DNA of 64,000 nucleotides from Neltuma alba (lineage: Eukaryota > Streptophyta > Magnoliopsida > Fabales > Fabaceae), in contig NW_021637179.1 of assembly GCF_004799145.2 (NCBI RefSeq), forward strand, positions 186,001 through 250,000, read 5' to 3'. The notes under the pieces were generated by a model that worked only from the letters and a program-made list of their open reading frames with translations, had not been told where the DNA came from and made no database searches. Position numbers and translations under genes: made by a program. Positions 10,128-21,559 of the stretch are shown here, piece after piece. The stretch's first letter is position 1; every line of letters starts with the position of its first letter.

Positions 10128-11209
10128 TGCTATTTCTTGGCAAATGTGAAGTGAATACTTTTTGTTTAACTTTTGGAGTTGTCTCCCACTAAAGGACCAT
10201 CCGGGGACCCACTTTGATGTTGACACTTGACTCTTTTTAAGAGCTGGCATGTAACCCGAACACTATGCTTTTATCTGGGTCACATGGAAACGTTGAGTCG
10301 TGTGATTCACCTCACGCGCTTTTCTCTCCCAGCTGCTTTCCAACTGCACATGCATTGTTTGCATATTACACCTATTATTATTAATGTTGATAATACTCAC
10401 AATAACTGTTGCTGCCAGGAAAAAATAAATAAATATTCCAAGCCATAGAATGGCAATACCCATTTTTATGCACTGACAACGGTATTTTCCAATAATTATT
10501 TGACGATTAAGTTTTGGTAAATGATTTTCTGACTAAGGCATGCAGCACAAATATTAATGGCTTATAATATTCTGAGTTCTTGTAATAATTTTGTTTATAT
10601 GTCACAATTTTAAGACAAGATCTTCTCCAAAAATGGCGCTACCTAATCTTAAATGATTATTTCTCATCAAGTTATTTTAGAACAAAAAATTCTCCCATTC
10701 AACTTTTGTAAAGATGATTAGATTTTAATCATTTTTTTTCCAATTCAATGTGATTTTTTAACTTATGTAAGATTCTGACATTTTTTTAATTTGATTAGAA
10801 CAATTTCATTTAAATACAAATATTAAACAAAAGTAAATATAGTTCATTCTTTGTATCGAAACATGAACATCCAATGATACAAACCCAAGCAAAGAGTTCA
10901 TTCATCCATGATTATTTTGGATATCATAACTAAGCTTTTGATGAAGACAACTTATATAATGCACAGAATTTTTGAGTTCATTCATTCACGATTATTTTGG
11001 ATATCATAACTAAGCTTTTGATGAAGACAACTTATATAATGCACAGAATTTTTGAGGGGTATTTAGGTGAAAACTAAATTATAGTTTTAAAAGTGATTTT
11101 GCTAAATACGTGGAAAAAGTTTTCTTTCGACTTGCCTAAAAGAACTTTTTAAAAATATTTTTAGGATGATCCAAACACCCTTTTTATATAAGATAAAGTA
11201 AGATTTAAT
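10128..11209. other. 3' flank of intact gene 1
   Basis: Conserved with 13,300-14,340 and 43,280-44,300 (GAGCTGGCATGTAACCCGAA, GAGTCGTGTGATTCACCTCA, GCTGCCAGGAAAAAATAAAT). It probably holds the 3' UTR and poly(A) site. About 70 bp (ATCATAACTAAGCTTTTGAT with flanks) are directly repeated at about 10,905-10,976 and 10,977-11,055, near the junction to tail-only copy P4. No separate gene seen. Confidence 0.6.
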
Positions 11210-13300
11210 TCAGTTTTGCAGCAAACTATTTAAGCAATTGAGCCTGGTACTCGCATTTATTTTATGCTTGTGGATTTTGTTTGCAGAGCCAAGATTCCCA
11301 AGTTTCAGAGCAAAGCCTGTCATCTACGAACAGTCAGCAAAGTTATGACCAAGAGGAGCCTCCTCAAGATGTAAGTGATCACCAAAACGGAATATAGATG
11401 TTTAGTATTTGGATATAATGCTCTAGTCTCCTATTAAATGACTCCACTTATTATCGCTTTCATACTGATGCATCGTTCTCTTATTTAGGACCATCAGCAA
11501 GATAACGAAGATGAGGAAAGCCGGCTTCTTCCACATGTAAGTGACCAAATCCAATATAAATATTCATTTTATTGATATGAGTACTTCTCTAGTCTCCCAT
11601 GCGGCTCACACCGTCAGTGAGAGCCAAGGGGTTCTAATGCACCACTCTCTAATGTTCCTTGAAATGCCCCAGCTTCCCAAATGTTTTTTTCTCCTATCTT
11701 TTCGTCATTAGATTCTACATAAATGAATAGAATTTTGATGTTTTATGGACAAAAAAAAATAGTGCAGTTTTGAATTTTTTATGTTTTTTTAAAAATTAAA
11801 TAAATAATGCACAATTTTAGAGTATTTTTCTTTAAAAAATTGTAAAAAAAAATCTAAACTATCAAAATGTCACTCATTTTATTTAAAATCTAATGATAAA
11901 AAAGAAAGAAGAACAAAAGACATTTGGGAGGTTGAGACATTTCAAAGGTATTAGAGGCCCCTTGCTCGTCAATTTAGGCGAGAGGATTATAGGAAAGATA
12001 TGTAGAAAGAGAGAGGAGGCAGAGAGATGCGAAGAACAGAAAGGGAGGGGGAAGAAAGAAGGAACAAGAAAGGAAGAGGAAGTAGTTATTCCACCAAGGC
12101 ATCAAATCATATTTCATTATATTCATCAAATGTCTGCTGCATAAGTTGCATGGTGGATATTTATAGAAGCCACTTGCTTGCCAATGGCCCATGTGCCCGA
12201 TACATGGCACCATTATGTGAATGGCGGCCATTTGTGGGATGATGGATTAATGTCCTTTGTTACGATTGAACTCATCTCCTTGCCCTCCTTCGTTTTCTCT
12301 CCTCTTTCACCCCATCTCTCTTTTGCATTCCCTTTCTTTCCCTCTGCTTCTGTAACCCTCCCCGGATTCTGCTCTGTTTGAATCTTCAGTGGCATTGTGT
12401 TGCATGGCATCTATCTCTTATTAAATGACTGAACCTGTTTTGTTACTTTCATACAGACCCATCGTTACGTTCCTCGGGGATGGAAGAAATTTCAAGGGAA
12501 AGCACATCAGATAGGGGCGATGAGCATAATAACGAAGCAGAGGAAGATCCTTCGTCTTTGACAGCTGTAGGTGATCAGATCCAATGTTGGTGTTTATTTG
12601 TGTTATTACATACATGATTCAGTCGTGTTTTAATGGTTTCCGTTTTTCGCAGGTATCCGGGGACCAAGATCATGTTCCATCAGGAAACAGCCACGTCATA
12701 ATCCAAATCGAGGGCACGCCTGAACTAAGGTACTCCTCTTGAACCCCCATATCATACACCGTTTGTGCTCAATATTAGTGTCATGGCAATTATAATTGAT
12801 CGTAATAGAATTTGTACGGATCATCAAACAAAGCTGAAGGAAACCTTAACACTACAACCTAGCTGTTACTTAATCAGACAGATGCAGTACTCAAGACAGA
12901 CCCTATAGCTATTTGCTACCACAAGATTGTTTGGGATTGAAACAAGAAAAATAGGGGAAGTGAATTTGATGATATTATTATTTATTAATAATATAAAAAG
13001 AAGAGTTTTTTAGAGCTATCTCTTTTGTTCTCTACTGTGATTTCATCAAACTGAGGATATGTTTTACAAGAATTTATACATTATATTTATGACTTCTTGT
13101 TATTAGTAGGAGCAATTGAGTAAAAGAAAAATAAAGTGACTGGAATAAGTATGGTATTGTTTGTTGTGCAGGCGGAGAGGGAGGAGGTGGATGCCACCTG
13201 CAATTCCAAACATATCAAGCCGCGTTGAACATACGCTTAGGCAGTTGCGGCGCCAGGTGGCCCCCCGCTCTTTTAATTTCCCTTTTTTTTTTTTAAATAA
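11210..13300 (+). pseudogene. tail-only family copy P4
   Basis: Duplicate of exons 3-7 without the membrane exon. It begins in the end of intron 2 (about 11,210). Exon equivalents: 11,287-11,370 (SQDSQVSEQSLSSTNSQQSYD), 11,489-11,536 (DHQQDNEDEESRLLPH), 12,457-12,566, 12,653-12,729 (VSGDQDHVPSGNS) and from 13,172 (RRWMPPAIPNISS). The first two are nearly identical to intact gene 1, so the copying is recent. The third is frameshifted: it starts ACCCATCGTTACG and reads THRYVPRGW..., where intact copies read THHSSG. With no start or membrane part it is a pseudogene, unless exons from intact gene 1 splice into it. Confidence 0.75.
11632..11972. mobile_element. palindromic TIR MITE (full copy)
   Basis: The left arm (TCCTTGAAATGCCCCAGCTT, CCCAAATG) matches the right arm inverted (CATTTGGGAGGTTGAGACAT, TTTCAAAGG). 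The inner arms AAATGAATAGAATTTTGATG and TCAAAATGTCACTCATTTTA also pair. It lies in the intron after the fourth exon of P4. It is related to the MITE at about 17,036-19,256 that hosts the fold-back element. Confidence 0.7.
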
Positions 13301-14344
13301 TGTCGGGTTCTTGCCGCCTTTTGTTGCTACAATGAAGTATTCTAACAGATCCTCGGACCCACTTTGATGTTGACACTTGACACTTCTTAAGAGCTTGCAT
13401 GTAATCCAAACACCATGCTTTTATCTGAGTCGCATGCAAACATTGAGTCGTGTGATTCACCTCATGTGCTTCTCTCTCCCGGCTACTTTCCAGCTACACA
13501 TGCATTGTTTACATGTTACTCCTATTATTATTAATGTTAATAATATTCATAATATTTGTTGCTGCCAGGGGGGAAAAAATAACTACTCCGAGCCATAGAA
13601 TGGCAATACCCATTTTTAGATTTTCCAATAATTATTTGATGATTAAGTTTTGGTAAATGATTTTCTGACTAACGCGTGCAGCCCAAATATCAACGGCTTA
13701 TAATCTACTGAGTTCTTGCAATAATTTTGTTTATATGTCACAATTTTAAGATAAGATCTTCTCCAAAAATGGTGCGGCGAAGGGCAAATAATCTTAAATA
13801 ATTATTTCTCATCAAGTTATTTTAGAACAAAAAAATTCTCCCATTCAACTTTTGTAATGATCATTAGGTTTTAATCCTCTTTTTTTTCCCATTCAATGTG
13901 ATTTTTTAACCTATGTAAGATTCTGATATTTTTTTGATTTAATTAGAACAATTTATGCTTCAAGTTTCAATATCTTTAAAATGTATGAATAAAATACGAT
14001 ATAATCATTTTGTATTTTTACTTCATTTAAATACAAATACTAAACAAAACTTAAGTAAAGATAGTTCATTCTTTGTACCCAAACATGAGCATCCAATGGT
14101 ACAAACCCAAGCAAAGAGTTCATTCATTCTTGATTATTTTCGATATCATAACTAAGCTTTTGACGAAAACAACTTATACACTGTACAGAATTTTTGGAGT
14201 ATTTGGGTGAAAACTAAATCATAGTTTTAAAAATAATTTTACTGGGTACTAAGTAAGTAAGTGAAAATAATTTTGTCTCAACTTATGTAAAAGTATTTTT
14301 TAAAAAATATTTTTTGGGTGATCCAAACACTCTTTTTATGTGAG
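13301..14344. other. 3' flank of copy P4
   Basis: Second copy of the 10,128-11,200 flank, with the same landmarks plus an extra stretch near 13,955-14,010 (ATATCTTTAAAATGTATGAA). It confirms that P4 arose with its 3' flank as one block. No gene seen. Confidence 0.6.
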
Positions 14345-15345
14345 ATAAGTAAGATTCACATTCAAAGTGAAATAGTGGCGTGAATCCTCTGAATTAAATC
14401 TTCACCGGAATAAAATAGTGAATCTTCAACATGAATGCTTCCCACTGGACGCACTCTGCCCATAGCTCAGACCCTCGTCTTCATCTTCAAACAAAGAACC
14501 AGAAACTCACTCCAACTTTGAAATTTCGCAAGCAGTGTGGGCTGATCAACGTTCCTTTGCTTTCGAGTTACGAGAAGCTTCTTCATATAGCTGCTTGCAA
14601 ATTTACAATTACAAATGCCGATGAACCAAATAAATCAGTATTTACCCTTCCATGGACAACATCATAAATTCATTTGCAGGACTATATAACGAGAACACTC
14701 TAAAATTCTAAAGAAAGAAAGGGTTTAAAACAGATGGTGCTAATCGTATTGATACCCGGCAATATTTATTTGGTTAATTAACAGAAGCAGGATGCTTTCT
14801 GTGTATAACTTCATTATACTCCTTCTCATTTAAAGTATAAGATAAACTTTATCATTTACATTTATTAAAAAAATTAGTTAAAATCAGTCTAAAATAATAA
14901 ATATATAAGACATATATTTTTTCCATGAATATACCCTTATTAATAAAAAAAATAAGTAAAAAATATAATAAATGAATCAAAGAGAAAAGACAGTGTATGT
15001 TAGTAGTAAAATTAGAAAAAATTTATTAAATGCTTAAACAAAAATAAATATTATGTTATAAAAAAAACTAAGCTCCTCTAACAAAATTTATCTCATACTC
15101 CTATTTTGAACTGGATGAAGTATTTACTACCACAAATTCTTCTATATGATATTGTCTTGCAGCTGAGATTGAAAATAGACGGCAGATATGAGGGAAAACG
15201 TTGTAGGAGATGAAGCCAAAAATTCCTACTCTGTTACATCGTTTGGAATGTTTCAGAGAAAGCCCAACGTCGCCCACCGTCAATCTGCGAAAGCATGATA
15301 ATTGGTGAACAAACGAGCGGAACACATAGTTTCGTTGCAATTCTG
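14345..15345 (-). pseudogene. unknown duplicated minus-strand gene fragment (unit I)
   Basis: Block repeated at 45,185-46,190 and partly at 3,226-3,600. On the minus strand, 15,340-15,130 reads MQRNYVFRSFVHQLSCFRRL..., Arg-rich with few acidic residues and ending RLFSISAARQYH, like a mitochondrial targeting segment, followed by a GT-containing boundary. A MITE (14,816-15,122) separates it from a second exon-like stretch at 14,660-14,400. The two paralogues differ by small indels that break each frame, so it is called a pseudogene. I cannot name the family, and the organelle-targeting idea rests on composition only. Confidence 0.4.
14816..15122. mobile_element. Stowaway-like MITE (variant termini)
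   Basis: TATACTCCTTCTCATTTAAA and the inverted ...TATTTTGAACTGGATGAAGTA. The same insertion is at 45,655-45,962, so it predates the unit duplication. Confidence 0.65.
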
Positions 15346-16068
15346 AGAAGTTAATTCAGAGATTTTTATTTGGAAAATTTCATTTTAATTCAAAAACATA
15401 AACACTTATAGATGAGATTGTGAATTCTCTTATAAATTTTATAATATATATATTTTTTAATAAATCGTCAAATATGGGTTGTAAATCGCTAAATTTTATT
15501 TATTCATTTCTATTTAAACATTTACATTTGGGTTGTGAATTCTCTTATGTTTTTTATAAATTCCTAAATTTGAGTTGTAAATACTAAATTTTTATTATAA
15601 ATCTTCAAATTTTATTTATTCATTTACACCTAAATATTTACATTTGGGGTTGTAAATTTCCTTATGTTTCTTATAAATCTCCAAATTTTTGTTGTCAGTT
15701 GCTAAATTTCACTTGTAAATTATCAAATTTTATTTGTTTATACTTGGACATTTGTATTTGTTTTGTTATATATATTTTTCTTTGCATTATATGATTAAGT
15801 GATTTGGTTGGTTTGGTGGTCATACTACTTTTAGTGTGCTAATAGGTCATGGGTTCAAACGACCTTATTAAAAAAAAAATCCTTTGGCCACTAGCGCTCT
15901 GATGGTTGTCATTGTAGCTGGGTGGCTAGACCTCTGACCTCGGGTGGTTGAAACTCTGACGACAATTAATATTGATTTTTTGAAAATTTAAAAAAAGAAG
16001 TATTATTGTATTTTTACACTTAAATTTTAATTTCATTTTGGTCTAAAAGGGTTGATTGAAATTTTGAA
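15346..16068. other. AT-rich sequence with degenerate internal repeats and a tRNA-like head
   Basis: A phrase related to TTGTAAATCGCTAAATTTTA recurs about every 60-110 bp from 15,420 to 15,740. At 15,797-15,862 GGTTGGTTTGGTGGTCATAC and GTCATGGGTTCAAACGACC resemble pol III A and B boxes; the same head is at 46,660-46,725. No coding potential. Confidence 0.5.
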
Positions 16069-16876
16069 GAGTAAAATACATTGACTATCCCTCTATTTCA
16101 CTTAAATTACAGAAACTTCTCTTCTATTTTGAAAACGTATATAAACTTCCCTTCAAATTAAAATATATGTTACACAAACCTCTCTTATATTTTTAAGATT
16201 TAATTTCCATCATCCAACCGTTAGTTGACTGTTAAGTTTAACTTTTAAATTCCTAGTTTCACCAAAATATTCCTCTTTAACGTAGATGTTATTTAAACAT
16301 TTATATCTATAAAAAAAAGTTTTGATACAACAAAAAATAATTATAATACATGTATTTTCAAAATTTTTAATATGTTATAAAATTTTAATTTCAATTATAT
16401 TATAGAATTAGATAATTTTAGTTCCTCATGAAATATTGAAACTTAAGATTTTTTAAATGGCTAGAAAATATTTTGAATGCTTATTTTCTGATCACATAAT
16501 ATAAATTATGCGAGTTTGGAAACTTATATAAATCATTTAAATTTATGTTTGTATTAACTAAATTACTTAATTTTTTGGCCCAATACGATAAAAATATTAA
16601 ACAAACAACAATTTTCAAAAATAAAAAAATAAAATTGAGGTAAAGGAGAAAATCTTAAATTCTTGGATATATTTTTAACCAAGATTTTGGTATTTAGTAT
16701 TATGAAGGGTAATTTAGCAAATAGAAAGTATTTCAATATAAGTTTGAATTAAAAAAAATCTTTTTCAAAATATTCTTAGTGGAGTTAACAGTTTGGATTT
16801 AAGTATATGTTTTCAAAATAGAAGGGAGGTCTGTGTAATTAAGATAAAATACAAAGGAGGTTATAGTATTTTACTC
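16069..16876. mobile_element. Mutator-like non-autonomous element, 9-bp TSD
   Basis: Termini GAGTAAAATACATTGACTAT and ...GTTATAGTATTTTACTC are inverted repeats extending about 70 bp (AGAAACTTCTCTTCTATTTTG on the left against CAAAATAGAAGGGAGGTCTG on the right). The 808-bp element is flanked by exact 9-bp AATTTTGAA at 16,060-16,068 and 16,877-16,885. Unit II has the empty site at about 46,908-46,925 (GATTGAAATTTTAAAATG). No transposase reading frame. Confidence 0.9.
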
Positions 16877-17035
16877 AATTTTGAAATGTTTTGAAGGTTG
16901 TCTATATTAATTAGCTACAATGATCCTAAAATGAAATTTTCCCATTATTATTTCCCAGATTTCTATTTTCCCAGCTCGTCAGCAGCTAGGGGGTGTCAGT
17001 TGCCCTTTGGGTGCTACCCCCTGCTGCCCTTTAAT

Positions 17036-19256
17036 TTTGAGGCTCTTCCTAAATTTTTGTGTGGTTATTTTTACTAATACCTCTAGTTTTAATTATAAAA
17101 TCTTATTTATAGACTACAAATGATATTTTATAATTAGAATCGAAGATGATATTAGATTTTATATAAAATGAATGACATTTTGATACCTTATTGCAAAATC
17201 ATAAAAAATTAAACTATTTTTTATAAATAAAATATTAGAATGTCACTCATTTTAATTTGAGAAAAAGACAGAAAAATGCTAACTTAACTTCAGAATGACC
17301 AGAACGTCTGCTAAATTTGCAAAATGCCATTTTGGTCACATGAGACCAAATTGGCATTATCATGTCAAATAAAAAGACCAAATTGTCCTTCCTTTTAAAT
17401 ATTGTTTTTAAACTATCACAGCTCCACTGGTTAGCTGGTTATCGGAGCTCTGGCAACGGCAATCACCGAAGCTCCGACGACCGGCCAACAATTAGTCACC
17501 GAAGCTCCGTCGGTCAGAAATTTTTTTTTTGAAAATTTTTAGAACTTCAGTATAACGGTTAACAACTTTTGTGACGCTATTAAAAACTTCAGTATAATAG
17601 TTAACAACAGGTTTTCTGAAAAATTCAACAAGCTCTGGCGGCTTGAAATAAATTTTTTAAAAATTTTTACAACTTCAGTATAACAGTTAATAACTTTTGT
17701 AATGCTATTAACAACTTCAATATAGCGATTAACAATAGGTTTTTTGGGAAAATTCAATAATTAGACGCTGGAGCTCCGACAGCCAAAAACAATTTTCTTG
17801 AAAATTTTTACAACTTCAGTATAACAGTTAACAACTTTTGTAACCCTATTAACAACTTCAGTATAGCAGTTAACAATAGGTTTTTTGGGAAATTCAACAA
17901 GCTCCGGTGGTCGGAAATAATTTTTTTGAAAATTTTTACAACTTCAATATAACAGTTAACAACTTTTGTAACGCTATAACAACTTCAATACAGCGGTTAA
18001 CAACCGGTTTTTCGAAAAATTCAACAACTGGTTGCCAGAGCTCCGGCGGTTGGAAACAATTTTTTTTTGAAAATTTTTATAACTTCAGTATAGCGGTTAA
18101 CAATTTTTGTAATGTTATTAACAATTTCAGTATAGCAGTTAACAATAAGTTTTTCAAAAAATTCAAAAAGTAGTAGTTTTACAACTTCAATAATGTTGTT
18201 AACAAGTTCTGTAACTCTATCAACAACTTTAGTATAGCGTTTAACAACAGGTTTTCTTAAAAATTCAAAAAAAAAAAGGCATTTTTATAACTTTAACAAC
18301 TACTTTTTTTTTTTACAATTTTTACAATTTCAGTATAATAGTTAACAACTTTTATATCTCTATTAACAACTTTGATATAACAGTTAACAACAAGTTTTTG
18401 AGTTTGTTAACGGTATTACTGAAGTTGTAAAAATGTTATTTTTTAAATTTCCTAAAAAAATTTATTATTAACCGCTATACTGAAGTTGTTAATAACGTTA
18501 CAAAAGTTGTTAACCGTTATACTGAAGTTGTAAAAATTTTCAAAAAAATTATTTCCGCCCACCAAAGCTTGTTGAATTTTCTAGAAAACCTGTTGTTAAC
18601 TGCTATACTGAAGTTGTTAATAGCGTTACAAAAGTTGTTAACCGTTATACTGAAGTTGTAAAAATTTTCAGGAAAATTGTTTCTGACATCAAGAGCTCCG
18701 GCATCCAATTATTAAATTTTCCTAAAAACCTGTTGTTAATTGCTATACTGAAGTTGTTAATAGCATTACAAAAGTTGTTAACTGTTATACTGAAAAAGTT
18801 TCAAAAATTTATTTCCGGCCGCCGGAGCTTGTTGAATTTTCCAGAAAACCTGTTATTAACTGTTATACTAAAGTTGTTAATAGCATCACAAAAGTTGTTA
18901 ACTATTATACTGAAGTTTTAAAAATTTCCAAAAAAAATTTTTTGACTGACAGAGCTCCGGTGACCAATTGTCGGCCGGTCGCCGGAGCTCCGGTATTGCT
19001 GTTGCTGGAGCTCCGGTGACTAGCCAGCCAGTGGAGTTGTGATACTTTAAAAACAATATTTAAAAAGAAGGGCAATTTGGTTTTTTTCATTTGACATGAT
19101 AATGCCAATTTGGTCTCATATGACCAAAATGACATTTTGCAAATTCAGCAGACGTTCTAGTCATTCTGAAGTTAAGTTAGCATTTTTCTGTCTTTTTTCC
19201 TTTTAATTTTATGTAAAATCTTAACAGTAAAAATAACCGCAAAAAAACATTTGGAA
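17036..19256. mobile_element. TIR MITE interrupted by the fold-back element
   Basis: Left arm GAGGCTCTTCCTAAATTTTT...GTGGTTATTTTTACT and right arm AGTAAAAATAACCGCAAAAA...CATTTGGAAAGAGAC are inverted repeats. Inner arms ATATAAAATGAATGACATTT and AATGTCACTCATTTTAATTT pair as well. The element at 17,259-19,200 splits it. A half-copy stands at the matching place in unit II (about 47,060-47,175), so the MITE came before the unit duplication. Confidence 0.7.
17259..19200. mobile_element. Mutator-like fold-back element with inverted minisatellite arms
   Basis: Termini GAGAAAAAGACAGAAAAATG and ...CATTTTTCTGTCTTTTTTCC are inverted repeats continuing for about 110 bp (CAAAATGCCATTTTGGTCAC and its partner). 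Exact 9-bp duplications TTTTAATTT flank it (17,250-17,258; 19,201-19,209). Inside, a unit of roughly 125-140 bp is tandemly repeated about five times in the left half and about four times inverted in the right half, meeting near 18,390. Each unit carries ACTTCAGTATAACAGTTAAC, a TTTGTAACGCTATTAACAAC-like phrase and a CTCCGGCGG-like patch. Transcribed, it would form a hairpin close to 1 kb long. Frames such as 17,907-18,173 are by-products of the repeat. Confidence 0.9.
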
Positions 19257-19289
19257 AGAGACTAAAATGAAGTGGCGGCAAGGGCGCAG

Positions 19290-20650
19290 CTGGGCCCCCC
19301 TCCTGATCAACAGCGTTGGACTATCTTCGGGGTGCTCTCTCAATGGAAGTGGCAACTTCTGACTCTGATTATGTGCCCTCTCCGGACGACCCTAGCAAGC
19401 TCGATGTCAGCAGGAAGCTCTTCGAGGTGACGCTTGCCACCCTTCATTCCCGTGGTCCCGGTTCCCTACTCACCGCTCTCTCCCTCCGTGACACCGGCGA
19501 TGACCACCCTGTTTTCATTGACCGCGACCCCAAGATCTTCTCTCTCCTCCTCTCTCCCCTTCGCACCAATTGTTGGCAGGAAAGGTTATCTGAAGAGTAC
19601 AAGAAGAAGACATGAAGAAGAAAGTGGTACACGATGTCTTTAAGGCGTGGGCAGTACTTTCTTTTAGGCTTAATTCACCCCCACCTATTCCTATCTTATA
19701 GAGTGCAAGTTGGGATACCTGGCGAATTTCCTTCAGGATACAATGAACATCTTTGAATATGGATTGCACTTCCAAATTCAAGCAAAGACAACAATGGCTT
19801 TCACAAAGTGATAATTTGACTCTATTTCTGCGTGCACTCAAAGATAAAGGCAATGAGTTTGATCTTAGTGTTTGTGTTGTATTGTCTCCAAATAAAGTAA
19901 TGGTGAAGGGTTTATATAGAGTATGGAATGATACCTTGAAGAGATACCTTTTAGAATAAAAACTTATTAAATAAAAAGTCACAACCATATGTTGGTTCAT
20001 GAACCAACATAATTTGAATAAATATAATGAATTTAGTATGTAGGTTCATTTAATGTTTTAACTTCCTACATGACTTTTTGTTAAATACAATGTATTTAGT
20101 ATGTAGGTTCATTTAATATTTTAACTTCCTATATAACCCTTCATATAAATATATTAATTTATATGAAGACACAACCTTTCAAATAAATTTATTAATTTAT
20201 ATAAAGACATAACCCCTTATATAAATTTATTAATCTAATAAATTTATATAAGTACATGACTTTTCAAAAAACACTTTTTTTTCATTTTAAAAATATTCTA
20301 ACACCAATCAGGTCCCCTCTGCCGTTCGTCGTTTCTCCAAGCAAGAACTTGCCGATGAAGCCCTTTACTACGGCATCGACGCCCAACTCAGGTCGGCCAT
20401 GGCGCTGCCACTGTTGGATGGGATCGACGCCTCTATCACTGCAGCAATTCGACCCTGAAGGCTTGTCTCCCACTTTCACAGCCGCCGAGGTCGATAGATC
20501 CATTTGGATAGCGGACGGTGGTCAGATTTCTTGCAACGACTGGAATCTCAGCCACTCACGCACCATTCGGACTCATCTAGACCAAACTGATTCGATTTGC
20601 CAAGCCTGCACTCCTACTCTTATACTCACGGATCTCCCATACTATTCATG
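19290..20650 (+). pseudogene. BTB/POZ (KCTD-like) protein fragment, interrupted
   Basis: Part 1 (about 19,330-19,575) reads DDPSKLDVSRKLFEVTL, LLTALSLRDTGDDHPVFIDR and FSLLLSPLRTN, the T1-type BTB domain of plant proteins like Arabidopsis At5g41330, thought to be Cullin-3 adaptors. Part 2 (about 20,310-20,640) continues PSAVRRFSKQELADEALYYG and IDASITAAIRP, then after a stop and frame change EGLSPTFTAAEVDRSIWIAD and GGQISCNDWNLSHS. About 730 bp of unrelated sequence (19,576-20,305) splits the domain, and frame breaks follow, so it is a pseudogene. A shorter copy of the second half is at 47,190-47,390. The family assignment is from recognition of the motifs. Confidence 0.8.
19576..20305. other. 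insertion splitting the BTB fragment
   Basis: Absent from a normal BTB coding sequence. The left half has degraded coding-like stretches (19,753-19,959, DCTSKFKQRQQ...) that I do not recognise. The right half repeats TTTAGTATGTAGGTTCATTT twice (about 20,030 and 20,095) and is AT-rich. It could be a transposon remnant or an old intron. No clear termini. Confidence 0.4.
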
Positions 20651-20849
20651 CACAATACTCACTTATTACCCTTTTCCCATCTCCCACTACCCAGAGACAA
20701 GCTTTTAAGTCCCATTATCTTCCAGGACGGTCGTTTTGCTCAGAGGCCAACCCCTCTTATGGCATTTGTGACCTTCCTATGGCTCACTATTGGCACCATA
20801 CTCTCCATCTAAAGGGTATATCTTAACATCCCACTACCAGAAAGACTCG

Positions 20850-21545
20850 TTTGGTAAAACTCCAAGCTTCTGGGAGTCAGAATCCTTGCCAAGGGCACCC
20901 CACCCCCTCCCCCAAAGACAGGCCAAAGCGGTGTCCTTTTTGTCTGCAACCACCGTACGGTACGGTCGTGGATCCTGTGGTTATTACAGTTGCTCTGAAG
21001 AGAAAAGTTAGCTGTGTCGCCTAAAGCATCAGCAAGTTCAGTAAAATAACATCACCAGTAAAAACCGTTGCTTTGTCAAGAGAAAGAGAGAAAGATGCAA
21101 AGAATATTAAAAAACTGGTTCAGGAAGGTGACGTGGTGATTTTTCTTGAAGGAACCACTTGCAGAGAACCATTTCTGTTAAGGTTCAGTGCTTTTTTTGC
21201 TGAATTAACCGAGAGGATTGTTCCTGTGGCTATGAACACGAAGCAGACTGTGTTTAATGGGATCACAGTTCGTGGGCATCAGATTTTGGACCCTTTGTGT
21301 TCATGAACAATATTCCCACATTTGAGATCACTTTTCTGGACCAGCTTCCAGTTGAGCTCACGTGTAAGGGAGGGAAGTCCAGTTTTGAAGTTGCGAATTA
21401 CATTCTGACGGTTCTTGTGGGGACGCTTCGGTTTGAGTGGACGAATGTGACGAGGAAAGACAAGTATGCCATGCTATAGCTGGAACAGATGGGAGGATTG
21501 CCTTAAAGAAGGAGAAGGAGGAGAATAAGAAGACTCGAAAGCTTG
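20850..21545 (+). pseudogene. plant sn-2 glycerol-3-phosphate acyltransferase (GPAT) fragment
   Basis: C-terminal acyltransferase domain of the plant GPAT family that feeds cutin and suberin synthesis. Recognisable blocks: GVRILAKGTPPPPPK, VLFVCNHRT (motif I, then disrupted), ALSREREKDAKNIKKL, EGTTCREPFLLRFSA (motif III), ERIVPVAMNTKQTVF, TFEITFLDQLPVELTCKGG and TNVTRKDKYAML, then a stop. The frames are broken near 20,960 (the conserved Asp of NHxxxxD is lost in a shifted stretch), 21,027 and 21,300 (a 1-nt shift before FMNN). The N-terminal phosphatase-like domain is absent, so it cannot be a working enzyme. A much shorter GPAT tail is at 50,085-50,240 in unit II. Confidence 0.88.
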
Positions 21546-21559
21546 AAGTTAACTCATAG

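Noticed and set aside
17539..18921. Asn/Phe-rich repeat proteins in the palindromic region
   Set aside because: These frames are translations of the 125-140-bp minisatellite inside the fold-back element and appear on both strands equally.
20256..20708. 150-codon open frame as a novel protein
   Set aside because: It overlaps the BTB fragment in the wrong frame for most of its length; only its last part (EGLSPTFTAAEVD...) matches BTB-protein sequence.
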